A stretch of 15,276 nucleotides of DNA from contig DHJA01000254.1 in NCBI GenBank assembly GCA_002404095.1, forward strand, positions 10,325-25,600, read 5' to 3'. The position numbers and the translations under genes were made by a program. Shown here piece after piece: positions 7,224 to 14,103 of this stretch. Below the pieces are notes generated by a model. It worked only from the letters and a program-made list of their open reading frames with translations. It ran no database searches and was not told where the DNA came from. This stretch comes from Planctomycetaceae bacterium UBA4732. Its GTDB lineage: Bacteria > Planctomycetota > Planctomycetia > Gemmatales > Gemmataceae. Each line of letters starts with the position of its first letter. Positions within the stretch are counted from its first letter, which is position 1.

Positions 7224-8011
7224 TGATCGCCGGAGCGCCTCTCGCCGCGGACGCCGAGTTCTCCGGCCTGACGAACGACAAGATTGCCCGGCGCGCCGAG
7301 CAGGAGTTTCAATGCGGCGTCGAGCTTCGCGGCGCCCGTGATAAAGCAATTCCTCATTTTAAGATCACTTTAGACTGTTATGAGGAATTGCGCCGGCGCG
7401 GCGCGCGCAATCCAGACCTATACCGCGATCTGGGGAATGCGTCTCTTCTGGCGGACGACTTGCCGCGCGCCGTATTGTCCTATCGCCGCGGCTTGCGGCA
7501 AGCGCCGACCGACCCGGACTTGCAAGCCGGTCTTACCGAGGCGCGCGCCCGCGTCGTATACGCCGGCGCCGGCAGATTCGGCCGACCGCCCAACGACTAT
7601 CGACCGCCGTGGCTGCCGCGTCTGAGGTTGGAGGAATTATTCGCCGGCGCTGCCGCGTTCTACGTCGCCGGTTGCCTATGCGCAATGCGTTGGCTGATGA
7701 TGCGGCGCGGGTGGGCGCTGATTTCGGGCATAATCGCCTTGCTGGCGGCAGCGACGTTGACGACGCTGATGATCGCGGCGCTACGAACAGAACACGAGGA
7801 GAGGGAACATCCGCTCGTCGTATTGGCCGAGGATGGGGTGCAGCTGCGGAAGGGCGACGGCTTGGCCTACCCGCCGCGCTACGAGTCGCCGTTGAACAAG
7901 GGCGTAGAGGCGCGCCGGCTGTACGAGCGCGGCGATTGGTCGCAGATCGAACTATCAGGCGGCGAGGTCGGTTGGCTGCGACGCGACTGGCTGCTTGGCG
8001 ACGAGCCGTGA
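7199..8011 (+). CDS. batE: BatE-like TPR and SH3-domain membrane protein
   Basis: A 270-residue protein with the layout of BatE. Residues 1-19 are a signal peptide (ending LAADAE). A TPR region spans about 37-112 (YEELRRRGARNPDLYRDLGN, LPRAVLSYRRGLRQAPTD). Two transmembrane helices lie at about 147-167 and 171-195, and a bacterial SH3-like domain at about 205-266 (VLAEDGVQLRKGDG ... WSQIELSGGEVGWLRRDWL). BatE is thought to scaffold the Bat complex at the membrane. The GTG start at 7199 is supported by GGAGG at 7187-7191 (7 nt spacing) and overlaps the end of batD by 25 nt, implying translational coupling. No moxR, DUF58 or VWA-domain gene is in the window, which is unusual for Bat clusters. 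The gene converges on the Uma2 gene with only 13 nt between stops. Confidence 0.8.
   Translation: MGRIALLLMIAGAPLAADAEFSGLTNDKIARRAEQEFQCGVELRGARDKAIPHFKITLDCYEELRRRGARNPDLYRDLGNASLLADDLPRAVLSYRRGLRQAPTDPDLQAGLTEARARVVYAGAGRFGRPPNDYRPPWLPRLRLEELFAGAAAFYVAGCLCAMRWLMMRRGWALISGIIALLAAATLTTLMIAALRTEHEEREHPLVVLAEDGVQLRKGDGLAYPPRYESPLNKGVEARRLYERGDWSQIELSGGEVGWLRRDWLLGDEP
7346..7391. repeat. 12-bp perfect inverted repeat in an AT-rich patch of batE
   Basis: GCAATTCCTCAT at 7346-7357 and its exact reverse complement at 7380-7391 enclose 22 AT-rich nt. The patch encodes part of the first TPR (KAIPHFKITLDCYEELR), which still fits the family, so this may be chance or a recoded segment. The AT content contrasts with the GC-rich surroundings. 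Confidence 0.6.
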
Positions 8012-8024
8012 GGCTAGCCCACGC

Positions 8025-8882
8025 TCAGGCTGTAGGCGGGTTCCCTTTGGCCGCGAGCAAGGCGCGCAACTGAGTAAGCTCCTTTTCGGCCGATTCGGCG
8101 CGCTGCCGTTCGGCTACCATGCGTTCGGCGGCTGCGCTGGCGAGTTGAAGGGCTTCGTCGGTTCGCCGCCGTTCCCGCTGAAGAGCCGCTTTGGCTTGGC
8201 GCCGTGCCCTTCGTGCCTGTTGTTGCGCCTTCTCATCAAAGGACGGAACAATCCGCCCTTCCGCGTCAAACAAGCGCAGCCAGACGTCGGGGATGGTTCG
8301 ATGGAAAAGCCCTGCCCAAATTCCTAGCCAAGCCTCCAATTTATCGCTCCACAGCCAGCCTCGCTTGTTTGCAACGAGGGGTTCGTATTGGCCATTGATC
8401 AGCTGCCAGCCTTCCAGCCGCCGTTCGTTGGGGTCGTAGATGAAGTAGTTCGGCGTCTGGAAGGTCTTCTCGTAGATCGCCTTTTTCGTCGTCCGGTCCT
8501 GCCTCGCGGTGCAGGGGGAGAGCAGTTCGATGATTACGTCCGGGTAGCGGTTCTCTTCGAGCCAGACGGCCCAGAATTTCCGCTCCTTAGACCCATCGAC
8601 GCCCCCGACGAAGAACACGTCGGGGCCGCGAAAATCGTTGTTGCGCACCTGGGTGGCGCTGAAATGGATGAACATGTTTCCGCCGGTGTAGAAGTCGGTG
8701 CGTCCCTCCATGTGGGACCGGATCAGTTCGATCAGGAAGTTCATGGCGTCGCGGTGCCAGCTTGATTCCATAGGTACATTATCGTCTTCGGGAAGGTCTC
8801 CTTCGCGCGGCATCTCCGGCATTTCCCAATTTTCCACGTAAGGGGGAAATGGCACGACAGATTCGGCGGCGGTTTCGGACAT
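8025..8882 (-). CDS. Uma2 family putative PD-(D/E)XK nuclease with coiled-coil tail
   Basis: A 285-residue protein of the Uma2 (DUF820) family, a restriction-endonuclease-like fold that is highly expanded in cyanobacteria and planctomycetes and whose cellular role is unclear. Visible core elements are RGPDVFFV with D88, DVIIELLSP with E119 (the family's E-x-L/S variant of the ExK half-motif), K133/K134 and Y137 after D129 in the R-Q-D-R-T-T-K-K helix, and NYFIYDP. The fold ends near residue 210; residues 217-280 form a very basic, Arg/Gln-rich coiled coil (QARRARRQAKAALQRERRR) that could mediate oligomerisation or nucleic-acid contact. No signal peptide. The ATG start at 8882 has only a weak ribosome site. 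It is transcribed alone, converging on batE and diverging from the DUF4112 gene across 168 bp. Confidence 0.88.
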   Translation of the reverse strand: MSETAAESVVPFPPYVENWEMPEMPREGDLPEDDNVPMESSWHRDAMNFLIELIRSHMEGRTDFYTGGNMFIHFSATQVRNNDFRGPDVFFVGGVDGSKERKFWAVWLEENRYPDVIIELLSPCTARQDRTTKKAIYEKTFQTPNYFIYDPNERRLEGWQLINGQYEPLVANKRGWLWSDKLEAWLGIWAGLFHRTIPDVWLRLFDAEGRIVPSFDEKAQQQARRARRQAKAALQRERRRTDEALQLASAAAERMVAERQRAESAEKELTQLRALLAAKGNPPTA

Positions 8883-8986
8883 GGTCTTGATCCGTTAAGA
8901 AGCTCTTGGCGTCGCACGTCACCGCTTTTAGGGTTCCACATTTTGCCTTCGCGGTCAAGTTCATCCGGCGCGATTTGGCACGTCCG

Positions 8987-9015
8987 TTGCTTCGCCTTTC
9001 CCGACGTGATACATC
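8987..9015 (+). promoter_or_regulatory. Possible extended -10 promoter for the DUF4112 gene
   Basis: TTGCTT at 8987-8992 and TACATC at 9010-9015 are separated by 17 nt, with TG at 9007-9008 forming an extended -10. The site is 36 nt before the DUF4112 start codon. It matches only partly a sigma-70-type consensus, so it is a guess from spacing. The rest of the 168-bp spacer holds no gene I can see. Confidence 0.3.
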
Positions 9016-9050
9016 TGAAAGAGGGATTTTCCCGGCCTAAATGAGAAACC

Positions 9051-9635
9051 ATGTCTGACTATCCGATTGTCCCCATTCCGGAGCCGAAAAAGGGCGAACC
9101 GCTCCAAGGCGAAGTTCTGTTCGGCCCGTCGCCGGCCTCGCCGTCGCCGGAGCCGATGCTGGCCCTGCTCGATCTGGTCAGTTTCGTCATGGACCGTTTG
9201 ATCGAAGTGCCGGGAACGAAGGTCCGCGTCGGCTTGAATACGCTGCTGCTTCTGCTGCCAATCGTCGGCGATGCTTTCTCTAGCGCAGTCAGCGCCGCCA
9301 TCCTCACCATCGGCCTTAGCGTCTTTCGCGTACCAAAAATCATCGCCGTCCGCATGATGACGAACGCGCTAATCGACGCCTCCATCGGCTGGATTCCGGT
9401 CCTGGGAGATGTTTTTAATCTCTGGTTCAAAGCCGATACACGCAACGTCCGTCTGCTGATGGAGTACGCCGGCCAAACCGACCAAGGGCCGCCGTCCACC
9501 TGGAAGCATTGGCTGTTTGTCGTCGGCGCGGCCCTCCTTTTCCTCCTGGTTTTGACGCTCATCGGCGTGGGCGTCTGGTCGCTGATCGCCCTCGCCGTTC
9601 GGGCGCTCCAGGTGCGCCCTTCCGCGGCCGGGTGA
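9051..9635 (+). CDS. DUF4112 domain-containing membrane protein
   Basis: A 194-residue protein. Residues about 38-140 match DUF4112: DRLIEVPGTKVRVGLNTLLL leads into the first LLPIVGDAFSS, and a second related segment WIPVLGDVFNLWFKADTRN closes the domain. The two P-x-x-G-D segments (70-74, 116-120) look like an internal repeat of paired helices. A strong transmembrane segment follows at about 152-185. The N-terminal 35 residues are Pro-rich and probably disordered. The function of DUF4112 is unknown. The ATG at 9051 has a weak GAGA upstream. The next plus-strand gene begins 100 nt later behind its own possible promoter. Confidence 0.88.
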   Translation: MSDYPIVPIPEPKKGEPLQGEVLFGPSPASPSPEPMLALLDLVSFVMDRLIEVPGTKVRVGLNTLLLLLPIVGDAFSSAVSAAILTIGLSVFRVPKIIAVRMMTNALIDASIGWIPVLGDVFNLWFKADTRNVRLLMEYAGQTDQGPPSTWKHWLFVVGAALLFLLVLTLIGVGVWSLIALAVRALQVRPSAAG

Positions 9636-9662
9636 CGCTTTCGCATCACACCCACGGATTCT

Positions 9663-9670
9663 GGTACACT
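9663..9670 (+). promoter_or_regulatory. Possible extended -10 element for the cupin-like gene
   Basis: Reading 9662-9670, TGGTACACT fits an extended -10 (TG, one base, then TACACT at 9665-9670). No clear -35 hexamer is present at 16-18 nt. It lies 65 nt before the ATG at 9736. Confidence 0.3.
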
Positions 9671-9735
9671 TTCCGTCGTCAACCGGGTAATCTATATCTC
9701 ATGCCTCGCACCCACCTAACGACAGGAGACTTCGC

Positions 9736-10491
9736 ATGGCCCTGGAAACCCGCCGCTCGTTTAACCGCAAAATGCTCGGCTCGCTGATGACCTACGGGTT
9801 GATCGAAACCGTGTTCCGCCGCGATCTGCTGGCCGACGCCGTCAAGCCGGTGGTCAAGAAATGGCTCGTCGAGTTGAACGCTCTGAGCCAGGATCTTAAA
9901 GACCAGAAGATCAAGGATCTCGATTTCCAAACACAGCTGGAAAACCTCTATAAGCGCGTGGATTTGGCGGAATTGATTACCTTCATCGACCTGGACCGGG
10001 CGACGAAGGACGTGAAGCTGCCCGACAAGGGCGCCGCCAGCCTGGGCGTCGATTTGAGCAAGGTGGAGGGGCTGCCGGAACACTTGGTGTTCGGCAAGCA
10101 AATCTTCGCTTTGCGAAAGGGCCGGTCGATCGTACCGCACGGCCACGACAACATGTGTACCGGCTTCATCGTCCTGCGCGGCGACTTCAACGGTAAACAC
10201 TACGAGCGCGTCGCCGACGAGAAGGACCACTACCTCATCAAGCCGACTATCGACCGGGCGTTCAAGCCAGGCGAATGCTCGACCGTCTCGGACCACAAGG
10301 ACAATGTTCATTGGTTCAAAGCAGAGTCGGATACGGCCTTCATCTTCAATGTCCACATTATGGGCTACAACCTGGACAACACCAACGCGCCCAACCGGGT
10401 GTATGTGGACCCCGAGGGCGAGAAGACGAAGGACGGCCTGATCGTGGCGAAAAAGATTTCGAGCCACGAGTGCCATAAGAAATACGGTTGA
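9736..10491 (+). CDS. Cupin-like protein with twin-arginine N-terminus
   Basis: A 251-residue protein. The C-terminal half (about 115-215) resembles an RmlC-type cupin barrel: VPHGHDNMCTGFIVLRGDF gives H135 and H137 as metal ligands, and DNVHWFKAESDTAFIFNVHI supplies H192 and H207. The Glu normally found after HxH in cupin motif 1 is not obvious. The N-terminus has TRRSFNRKML with RR at 6-7, resembling a Tat signal, followed by only a weak hydrophobic stretch, so export is uncertain. Residues 30-95 are helical and charged. The ATG is supported by AGGAG at 9724-9728 (7 nt spacing). A metal-dependent dioxygenase or sensor role is possible but unassigned. It converges on the ABC exporter gene, 46 bp between stops, where no strong terminator is seen. 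Confidence 0.75.
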   Translation: MALETRRSFNRKMLGSLMTYGLIETVFRRDLLADAVKPVVKKWLVELNALSQDLKDQKIKDLDFQTQLENLYKRVDLAELITFIDLDRATKDVKLPDKGAASLGVDLSKVEGLPEHLVFGKQIFALRKGRSIVPHGHDNMCTGFIVLRGDFNGKHYERVADEKDHYLIKPTIDRAFKPGECSTVSDHKDNVHWFKAESDTAFIFNVHIMGYNLDNTNAPNRVYVDPEGEKTKDGLIVAKKISSHECHKKYG

Positions 10492-10537
10492 CGTTTCGCG
10501 CTCCCCTGTCGGGTCGCGGCTAAACTTTGCGGCAGAC

Positions 10538-12373
10538 TCAGGCGGCGCCGACTGCGACTTCCGTGGACGACGGCGCGGCCCCGTCCGCCGCGAAGCCTTG
10601 CTCCGCCGACATCACCAACTCGGTGAACACGCCGCCCTGTTGGACCAATCCGTCGTATGTCCCCACTTCGACGATGCGGCCCTCGTCGAAGACCACGATG
10701 CGATCCGCGTCCTTAAGAGTGGACAAGCGATGGGCGACCAGAATCGTAGTGCGGTCGGCGCTCGTCAGCCCCAGCGCGCGCTGGACGGCTCGTTCGCTGA
10801 TATTGTCGAGTGCTGAAGTCGCTTCATCGAGGATGAGGGTGGGCGGCTGCCTGAGAAGGATACGCGCGATGGCCAGGCGTTGGCGTTGGCCGCCGGAAAG
10901 GTTCTGCCCACGCTCCGTCACCATCGCGTCGTAGCCTTCCGGCATCATCATGATTTCGTCATGGATATAGGCCAGCTCCGCCGCGCGGCGGATATCGTCC
11001 CGCGACGCCTTGTCATTGCCGTAGGCGATATTTTCGGCGATTGACCCGGAGAAAACGAACGGCTGCTGGCCGACGTAGCCGATGATCCGGCTAACGTCGT
11101 CGCGCGTGCAGCCCTCCAACGGTGATCCGCCGAGATAGGCCGAACCCCCGCACGGGTGGGTTAGCCGCAGCAGCACCTTGATCCAGGTGGATTTGCCCGA
11201 ACCCGAACGGCCGGCCACGCCAATCGTTTCGCCGTGGCGGATCGACAAATTCAGCCCTTCCAAGCCGCGTTGGAGTTTACCGTCGGGTGTGCGGTACCGC
11301 GCCATCAGATTCTCGGCGACGATGACCGGCGCTCCGGCGATGAGCCGTGGTTCGCGGCGTTCCGGCACCTTGAAGGAACGGTCCACCGGTTGATGCAACA
11401 TTTCCAGCAGATCGCCGACGCGAAGGCTTGCTTCGTGTCCTTCGTCCAGAATACGGTGAATCTCGCTCAACGGCGCCATCACGTTCAGGAACAACATCGA
11501 GAAGATCACCACGTCGCCGATACTGACCCTTCCGTTGACGGCGAGGTAAATCGCCAAACCCAAGACGATGATGTGAAAGAAACCTTCGTTCAACGCCTTG
11601 GCCGCTCCGTAAAGGGCCATTTGAAAGTGATGACGGATCTCCTTGGCGCGGCGCCGTTCACACGTCCGGGCCAGGCGGCGCACTTCCTGCGCGTGAGTAT
11701 TAGCGGCACGGACGTATTCCAGAACGCTCATGTGCTCCACAACGGCGCCGTCGATGTCCTCGCAGGTGCGCATCAGTTGCAGACGAACGCCCTTTTGAGA
11801 CATGAGCTGTCGTATCGTGAGAAATACGGTCGTCGGCACGACGCCGATCATGATTAGCCCAAGCAACGGCTGTTTGAAGACCGCGGCGGCCAGGGCGAAT
11901 ATCCCCGTCAGAAAAGCGGGAACGAGGTCGAGAAAGCCCACGCGCAGGAAGCGGACGTAGCCGTCCACGCTGCGGAGCATTCGACCGTGGAGGGCGCCGA
12001 CGCGGTCTTGATGGAGAGTTTCCAGATCGCCTTTCATCATGTGAGAGACGAGGCGGACGCTCACGTCACGGTTAATGCGCGTACAACTGTTCTCCACAAG
12101 ATAGCGGCGTAGGACGTTGAGCGCCTCGCGCGCCACATAAACGCTGGCGAGGATGAGCAGAACCCAGGCGGCGAAACGATACAGCGCATCGGCGCCGAGG
12201 TTGCGGGCGAGGCCGGCTGTGGCGCCGTCCACCAAATAACCCAGCAAAAGGGGCATTATTGTATTACAAGCGCTCGTGCAGGCCATCACCAGCGCCGCCG
12301 TGATGAGCGAAAATTTTTGGCCCGCGGGGACTAATCCCCACACCTGCCGGCCTCGGCGCAGGATGAGCCTCAA
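10538..12373 (-). CDS. ABC exporter half-transporter (fused permease and ATPase)
   Basis: A 611-residue exporter half-molecule of the MsbA/multidrug type. A six-helix transmembrane domain covers about 20-310 and the nucleotide-binding domain about 350-590. All ATPase motifs are intact: A-loop Y360, Walker A GRSGSGKST at 388-396, Q-loop at 436-437, signature LSGGQ at 492-496, Walker B LILDEATSALD ending at 523, and switch His H548. It should act as a homodimer exporting lipid, drug or peptide; the substrate cannot be read from sequence. The start is ambiguous: TTG at 12373 keeps the cytoplasmic RRGRQVWGLVPAGQ lead but lacks a ribosome site, whereas GTG at 12343 has GAGG 7 nt upstream. It lies 196 bp downstream of the kinase-like gene on the same strand. 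Confidence 0.92.
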   Translation of the reverse strand: MRLILRRGRQVWGLVPAGQKFSLITAALVMACTSACNTIMPLLLGYLVDGATAGLARNLGADALYRFAAWVLLILASVYVAREALNVLRRYLVENSCTRINRDVSVRLVSHMMKGDLETLHQDRVGALHGRMLRSVDGYVRFLRVGFLDLVPAFLTGIFALAAAVFKQPLLGLIMIGVVPTTVFLTIRQLMSQKGVRLQLMRTCEDIDGAVVEHMSVLEYVRAANTHAQEVRRLARTCERRRAKEIRHHFQMALYGAAKALNEGFFHIIVLGLAIYLAVNGRVSIGDVVIFSMLFLNVMAPLSEIHRILDEGHEASLRVGDLLEMLHQPVDRSFKVPERREPRLIAGAPVIVAENLMARYRTPDGKLQRGLEGLNLSIRHGETIGVAGRSGSGKSTWIKVLLRLTHPCGGSAYLGGSPLEGCTRDDVSRIIGYVGQQPFVFSGSIAENIAYGNDKASRDDIRRAAELAYIHDEIMMMPEGYDAMVTERGQNLSGGQRQRLAIARILLRQPPTLILDEATSALDNISERAVQRALGLTSADRTTILVAHRLSTLKDADRIVVFDEGRIVEVGTYDGLVQQGGVFTELVMSAEQGFAADGAAPSSTEVAVGAA

Positions 12374-12406
12374 TTCGCTAAAATGCTACGAGTGCCGTTA
12401 TGGGAT

Positions 12407-12420
12407 TTCATCGCGATGAA
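12407..12420. promoter_or_regulatory. 14-bp perfect palindrome upstream of the ABC exporter
   Basis: TTCATCGCGATGAA is a perfect palindrome 34 nt upstream of the TTG start, a fitting place for a repressor operator. The same spacer (12374-12569) also holds a small GGCGG/CCGCC hairpin at 12444-12457 that may be a repeat fragment. No regulator gene is adjacent except the kinase-like protein, so any link is speculative. Confidence 0.3.
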
Positions 12421-12569
12421 TCTCCGGGGCCGGTAAATGCAGAGGCGGTTCTCCGCCCCCAAGCGAAGGTCCGGGAGAGAAAGGTAACGCGGCTATCGCA
12501 TCGTTCCTGCAAACGCGGCGCCGGCCGGGTCGAATGAGGTCGGAACTTTATATGTTCAGTGACCGGAAA

Positions 12570-13766
12570 TCATAGCTCCGCCGCGTCCCACTCCACGACG
12601 AATGTGACGCCGCCTTCGCGGGAGGCTTCGGCGCGAATCGTGCCAGCGAAGCGGCGCGTAATCGTTTTACACGCCGCCAGTTCAAGCGAGCTTGTCCCGT
12701 CGCGCCCCGCGGCGGACGGCTCGAATAAGTGCGCCAGTTGTTCTTGCGACACCGGCGGCCCGGCGTCTTCCACTTTTAGAACGACTTTGCCTGCCGCACA
12801 AGTAGTTTGTACGGCGATTTGGCCGCCTTGCCCCGCCGCGGCCCCTGCCGCGCTTCTTAGCAGGAAAATACATAGGCGTTTCAGGTCGTTAAAGACACCC
12901 ATTAACCGCGGAGCCTCTGTCGTCATATCCAGGCGGACGTGAACCGGGGCGGGTGCCGAACCGTTGGCCTTTCCGTAGGGTAAAGTCAAGCGGCGGGGGG
13001 ACGGGGTTTCGCCGTTTGCCGGTGTTGACGGAGAGTTGTCAGGGATTTCGGCGCCCAACGCCGCCAAGGCGCCCCGGACGGCCCGATTGAGATCGACGGA
13101 CAGGTGCGGCGACTCGTGACGCCGGCGGTAGTGCTGGAATTGTTGGATCAACGCGGCGGCCGCCAGCGCCTGACGGCGGATCTCGACTAGCCCATCCTGC
13201 GCCTCCTCGGGAAGCTGGATTTTAAGGACCGCCGTGTGTAAGAGCAGGCCGTTGAGGAAGTTGTTGAACTCGTGCGCGATGGGGATGGACGCCTCCGCCA
13301 TGTCAGCCAATCGGTCCTCGCCCGCCGCCTCCTCGGCCAACGTTTCGATTTTCAGGCGAACGGCGATCGATTGCCCGCAGCAATCCAGGAACATCTGGGC
13401 GGCAGGGAGTGCGTCCTCCGCAATCGCCAGCAACAGCCGGCCGTACCGTGCGTCGCTAAATCGAATTTTTCCCGGCGCAAGCGCATGGACCCCCAGGTTC
13501 AATGCAACGGACGCCGAGGCAAACTCCGCCGGCTCGCCCTTTGAACTTTGCCGAAGCAACCTCACCCAATCCGGACGCGATTGCCCCGCCGCGTCCAGCG
13601 CGTCGCCCTCTCCTCCTAACAGACAGGCGTAAAGTGAGGCGCCCGGCCAGAGTGAGCGCACCATTTCCACAGTCAACGTGGAACGACGGCCGTCGATGGG
13701 CCAAGCCTCGATCGCCTCACGCGCGCGGCGGACTTTCACTAACATTTCAGTATATGACAATGTCAT
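12570..13766 (-). CDS. Histidine-kinase-like protein with degenerate ATP-binding boxes
   Basis: A 398-residue soluble protein. Residues about 11-145 may be a GAF-like sensor region (RYGRLLLAIAEDALPAAQMFL is typical of the end of such domains). The H-box is clear at IPIAHEFNNFLNGLLLHTAV with H165. A HATPase_c-like domain spans about 225-395, but the N-box position (LKRLCIFLLRSAAGA) lacks the usual Asn, the G1 box reads EDAGPPV rather than DxGxG, and G2 is GTSSLELA (357-364) instead of GxGLGL. It may therefore be a weak or pseudo-kinase. No transmembrane segment or receiver domain is seen. The ATG at 13766 is chosen for AGGGAG at 13774-13779 (7 nt spacing) over an ATG at 13784 with no site. The partner regulator is not in the window; the ABC exporter lies downstream. 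Confidence 0.8.
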   Translation of the reverse strand: MTLSYTEMLVKVRRAREAIEAWPIDGRRSTLTVEMVRSLWPGASLYACLLGGEGDALDAAGQSRPDWVRLLRQSSKGEPAEFASASVALNLGVHALAPGKIRFSDARYGRLLLAIAEDALPAAQMFLDCCGQSIAVRLKIETLAEEAAGEDRLADMAEASIPIAHEFNNFLNGLLLHTAVLKIQLPEEAQDGLVEIRRQALAAAALIQQFQHYRRRHESPHLSVDLNRAVRGALAALGAEIPDNSPSTPANGETPSPRRLTLPYGKANGSAPAPVHVRLDMTTEAPRLMGVFNDLKRLCIFLLRSAAGAAAGQGGQIAVQTTCAAGKVVLKVEDAGPPVSQEQLAHLFEPSAAGRDGTSSLELAACKTITRRFAGTIRAEASREGGVTFVVEWDAAEL

Positions 13767-13786
13767 TCCGCTTCTCCCTACCATCC

Positions 13787-13807
13787 CCGGCTCTCAAGGA
13801 GAGCCGG
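13787..13807. repeat. Hairpin with 8-bp stem followed by TTTT on the plus strand
   Basis: CCGGCTCT at 13787-13794 and AGAGCCGG at 13800-13807 flank a 5-nt loop, followed on the plus strand by TTTT. It resembles an intrinsic terminator pointing rightward, but no plus-strand gene ends here. It sits in the leader of the minus-strand kinase gene and may be another dispersed repeat. Confidence 0.55.
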
Positions 13808-13897
13808 TTTTCGCCTTGGTCGCAAGGAAACTCCGGGAGTTTGCGCGGTTCCATGCGCACGACAGGCGATGATTTGCCTAGCGCGGGATCGTGCCGT

Positions 13898-13962
13898 TTC
13901 TTTCCGAGCCGGAAGTGTAAGCGACGAGCAATCCGTCGCTTACGCTTCCGGCTCGGAAAGAA
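13898..13962. repeat. Inverted repeat with 29-bp arms, one mismatch
   Basis: Arms 13898-13926 and 13934-13962 are reverse complements with a single T/C difference, separated by 7 nt. The core GGAAGCGTAAGCGACG is, from memory, a common planctomycete dispersed motif. Being intergenic here, it could form a strong cruciform or RNA hairpin between the divergent genes. Confidence 0.85.
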
Positions 13963-13966
13963 GGCT

Positions 13967-14002
13967 TGCCAGGATGGTCCCATCAAACGGGCGATCCTGG
14001 CA
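13967..14002. repeat. 9-bp inverted repeat beside the 29-bp element
   Basis: TGCCAGGAT at 13967-13975 and ATCCTGGCA at 13994-14002 enclose 18 nt, starting 4 nt after the larger repeat. It may be an extension of that element or an operator for the downstream gene. Confidence 0.45.
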
Positions 14003-14103
14003 TTTCATTTGCAAACTAAGCCCTATACGGCGTAGTGCGCGATCAAGGATGTACGAGCGGCAGCGCCGCGCCAGCGATGCCCATCGCAGAGAGTCAATGC
14101 AAA

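Larger units (their letters stand above)
13767..14103. other. Divergent spacer rich in palindromes, no gene seen
   Basis: This 337-bp region between the kinase-like gene and the glucan synthase gene carries at least three hairpins (described separately) plus a small AAACTCC/GGGAGTTT palindrome at 13828-13842. Open frames crossing it are made of repeat sequence and show no family likeness. It must contain the promoters for both flanking genes, but no convincing -35/-10 pair was found. Confidence 0.55.

Noticed and set aside
13754..13766. 13-nt palindrome ATGACAATGTCAT at the kinase start codon
   Set aside because: Short, and half of it is fixed by the start codon and second codon, so chance is likely.
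7084..14002. CRISPR array
   Set aside because: The repeats are palindromic, irregularly placed and from different families, with no spacer periodicity and no cas genes.
13502..14035. Plus-strand open frames crossing the palindrome-rich spacer
   Set aside because: They are built from antisense kinase sequence and repeat DNA and have no ribosome site or domain.
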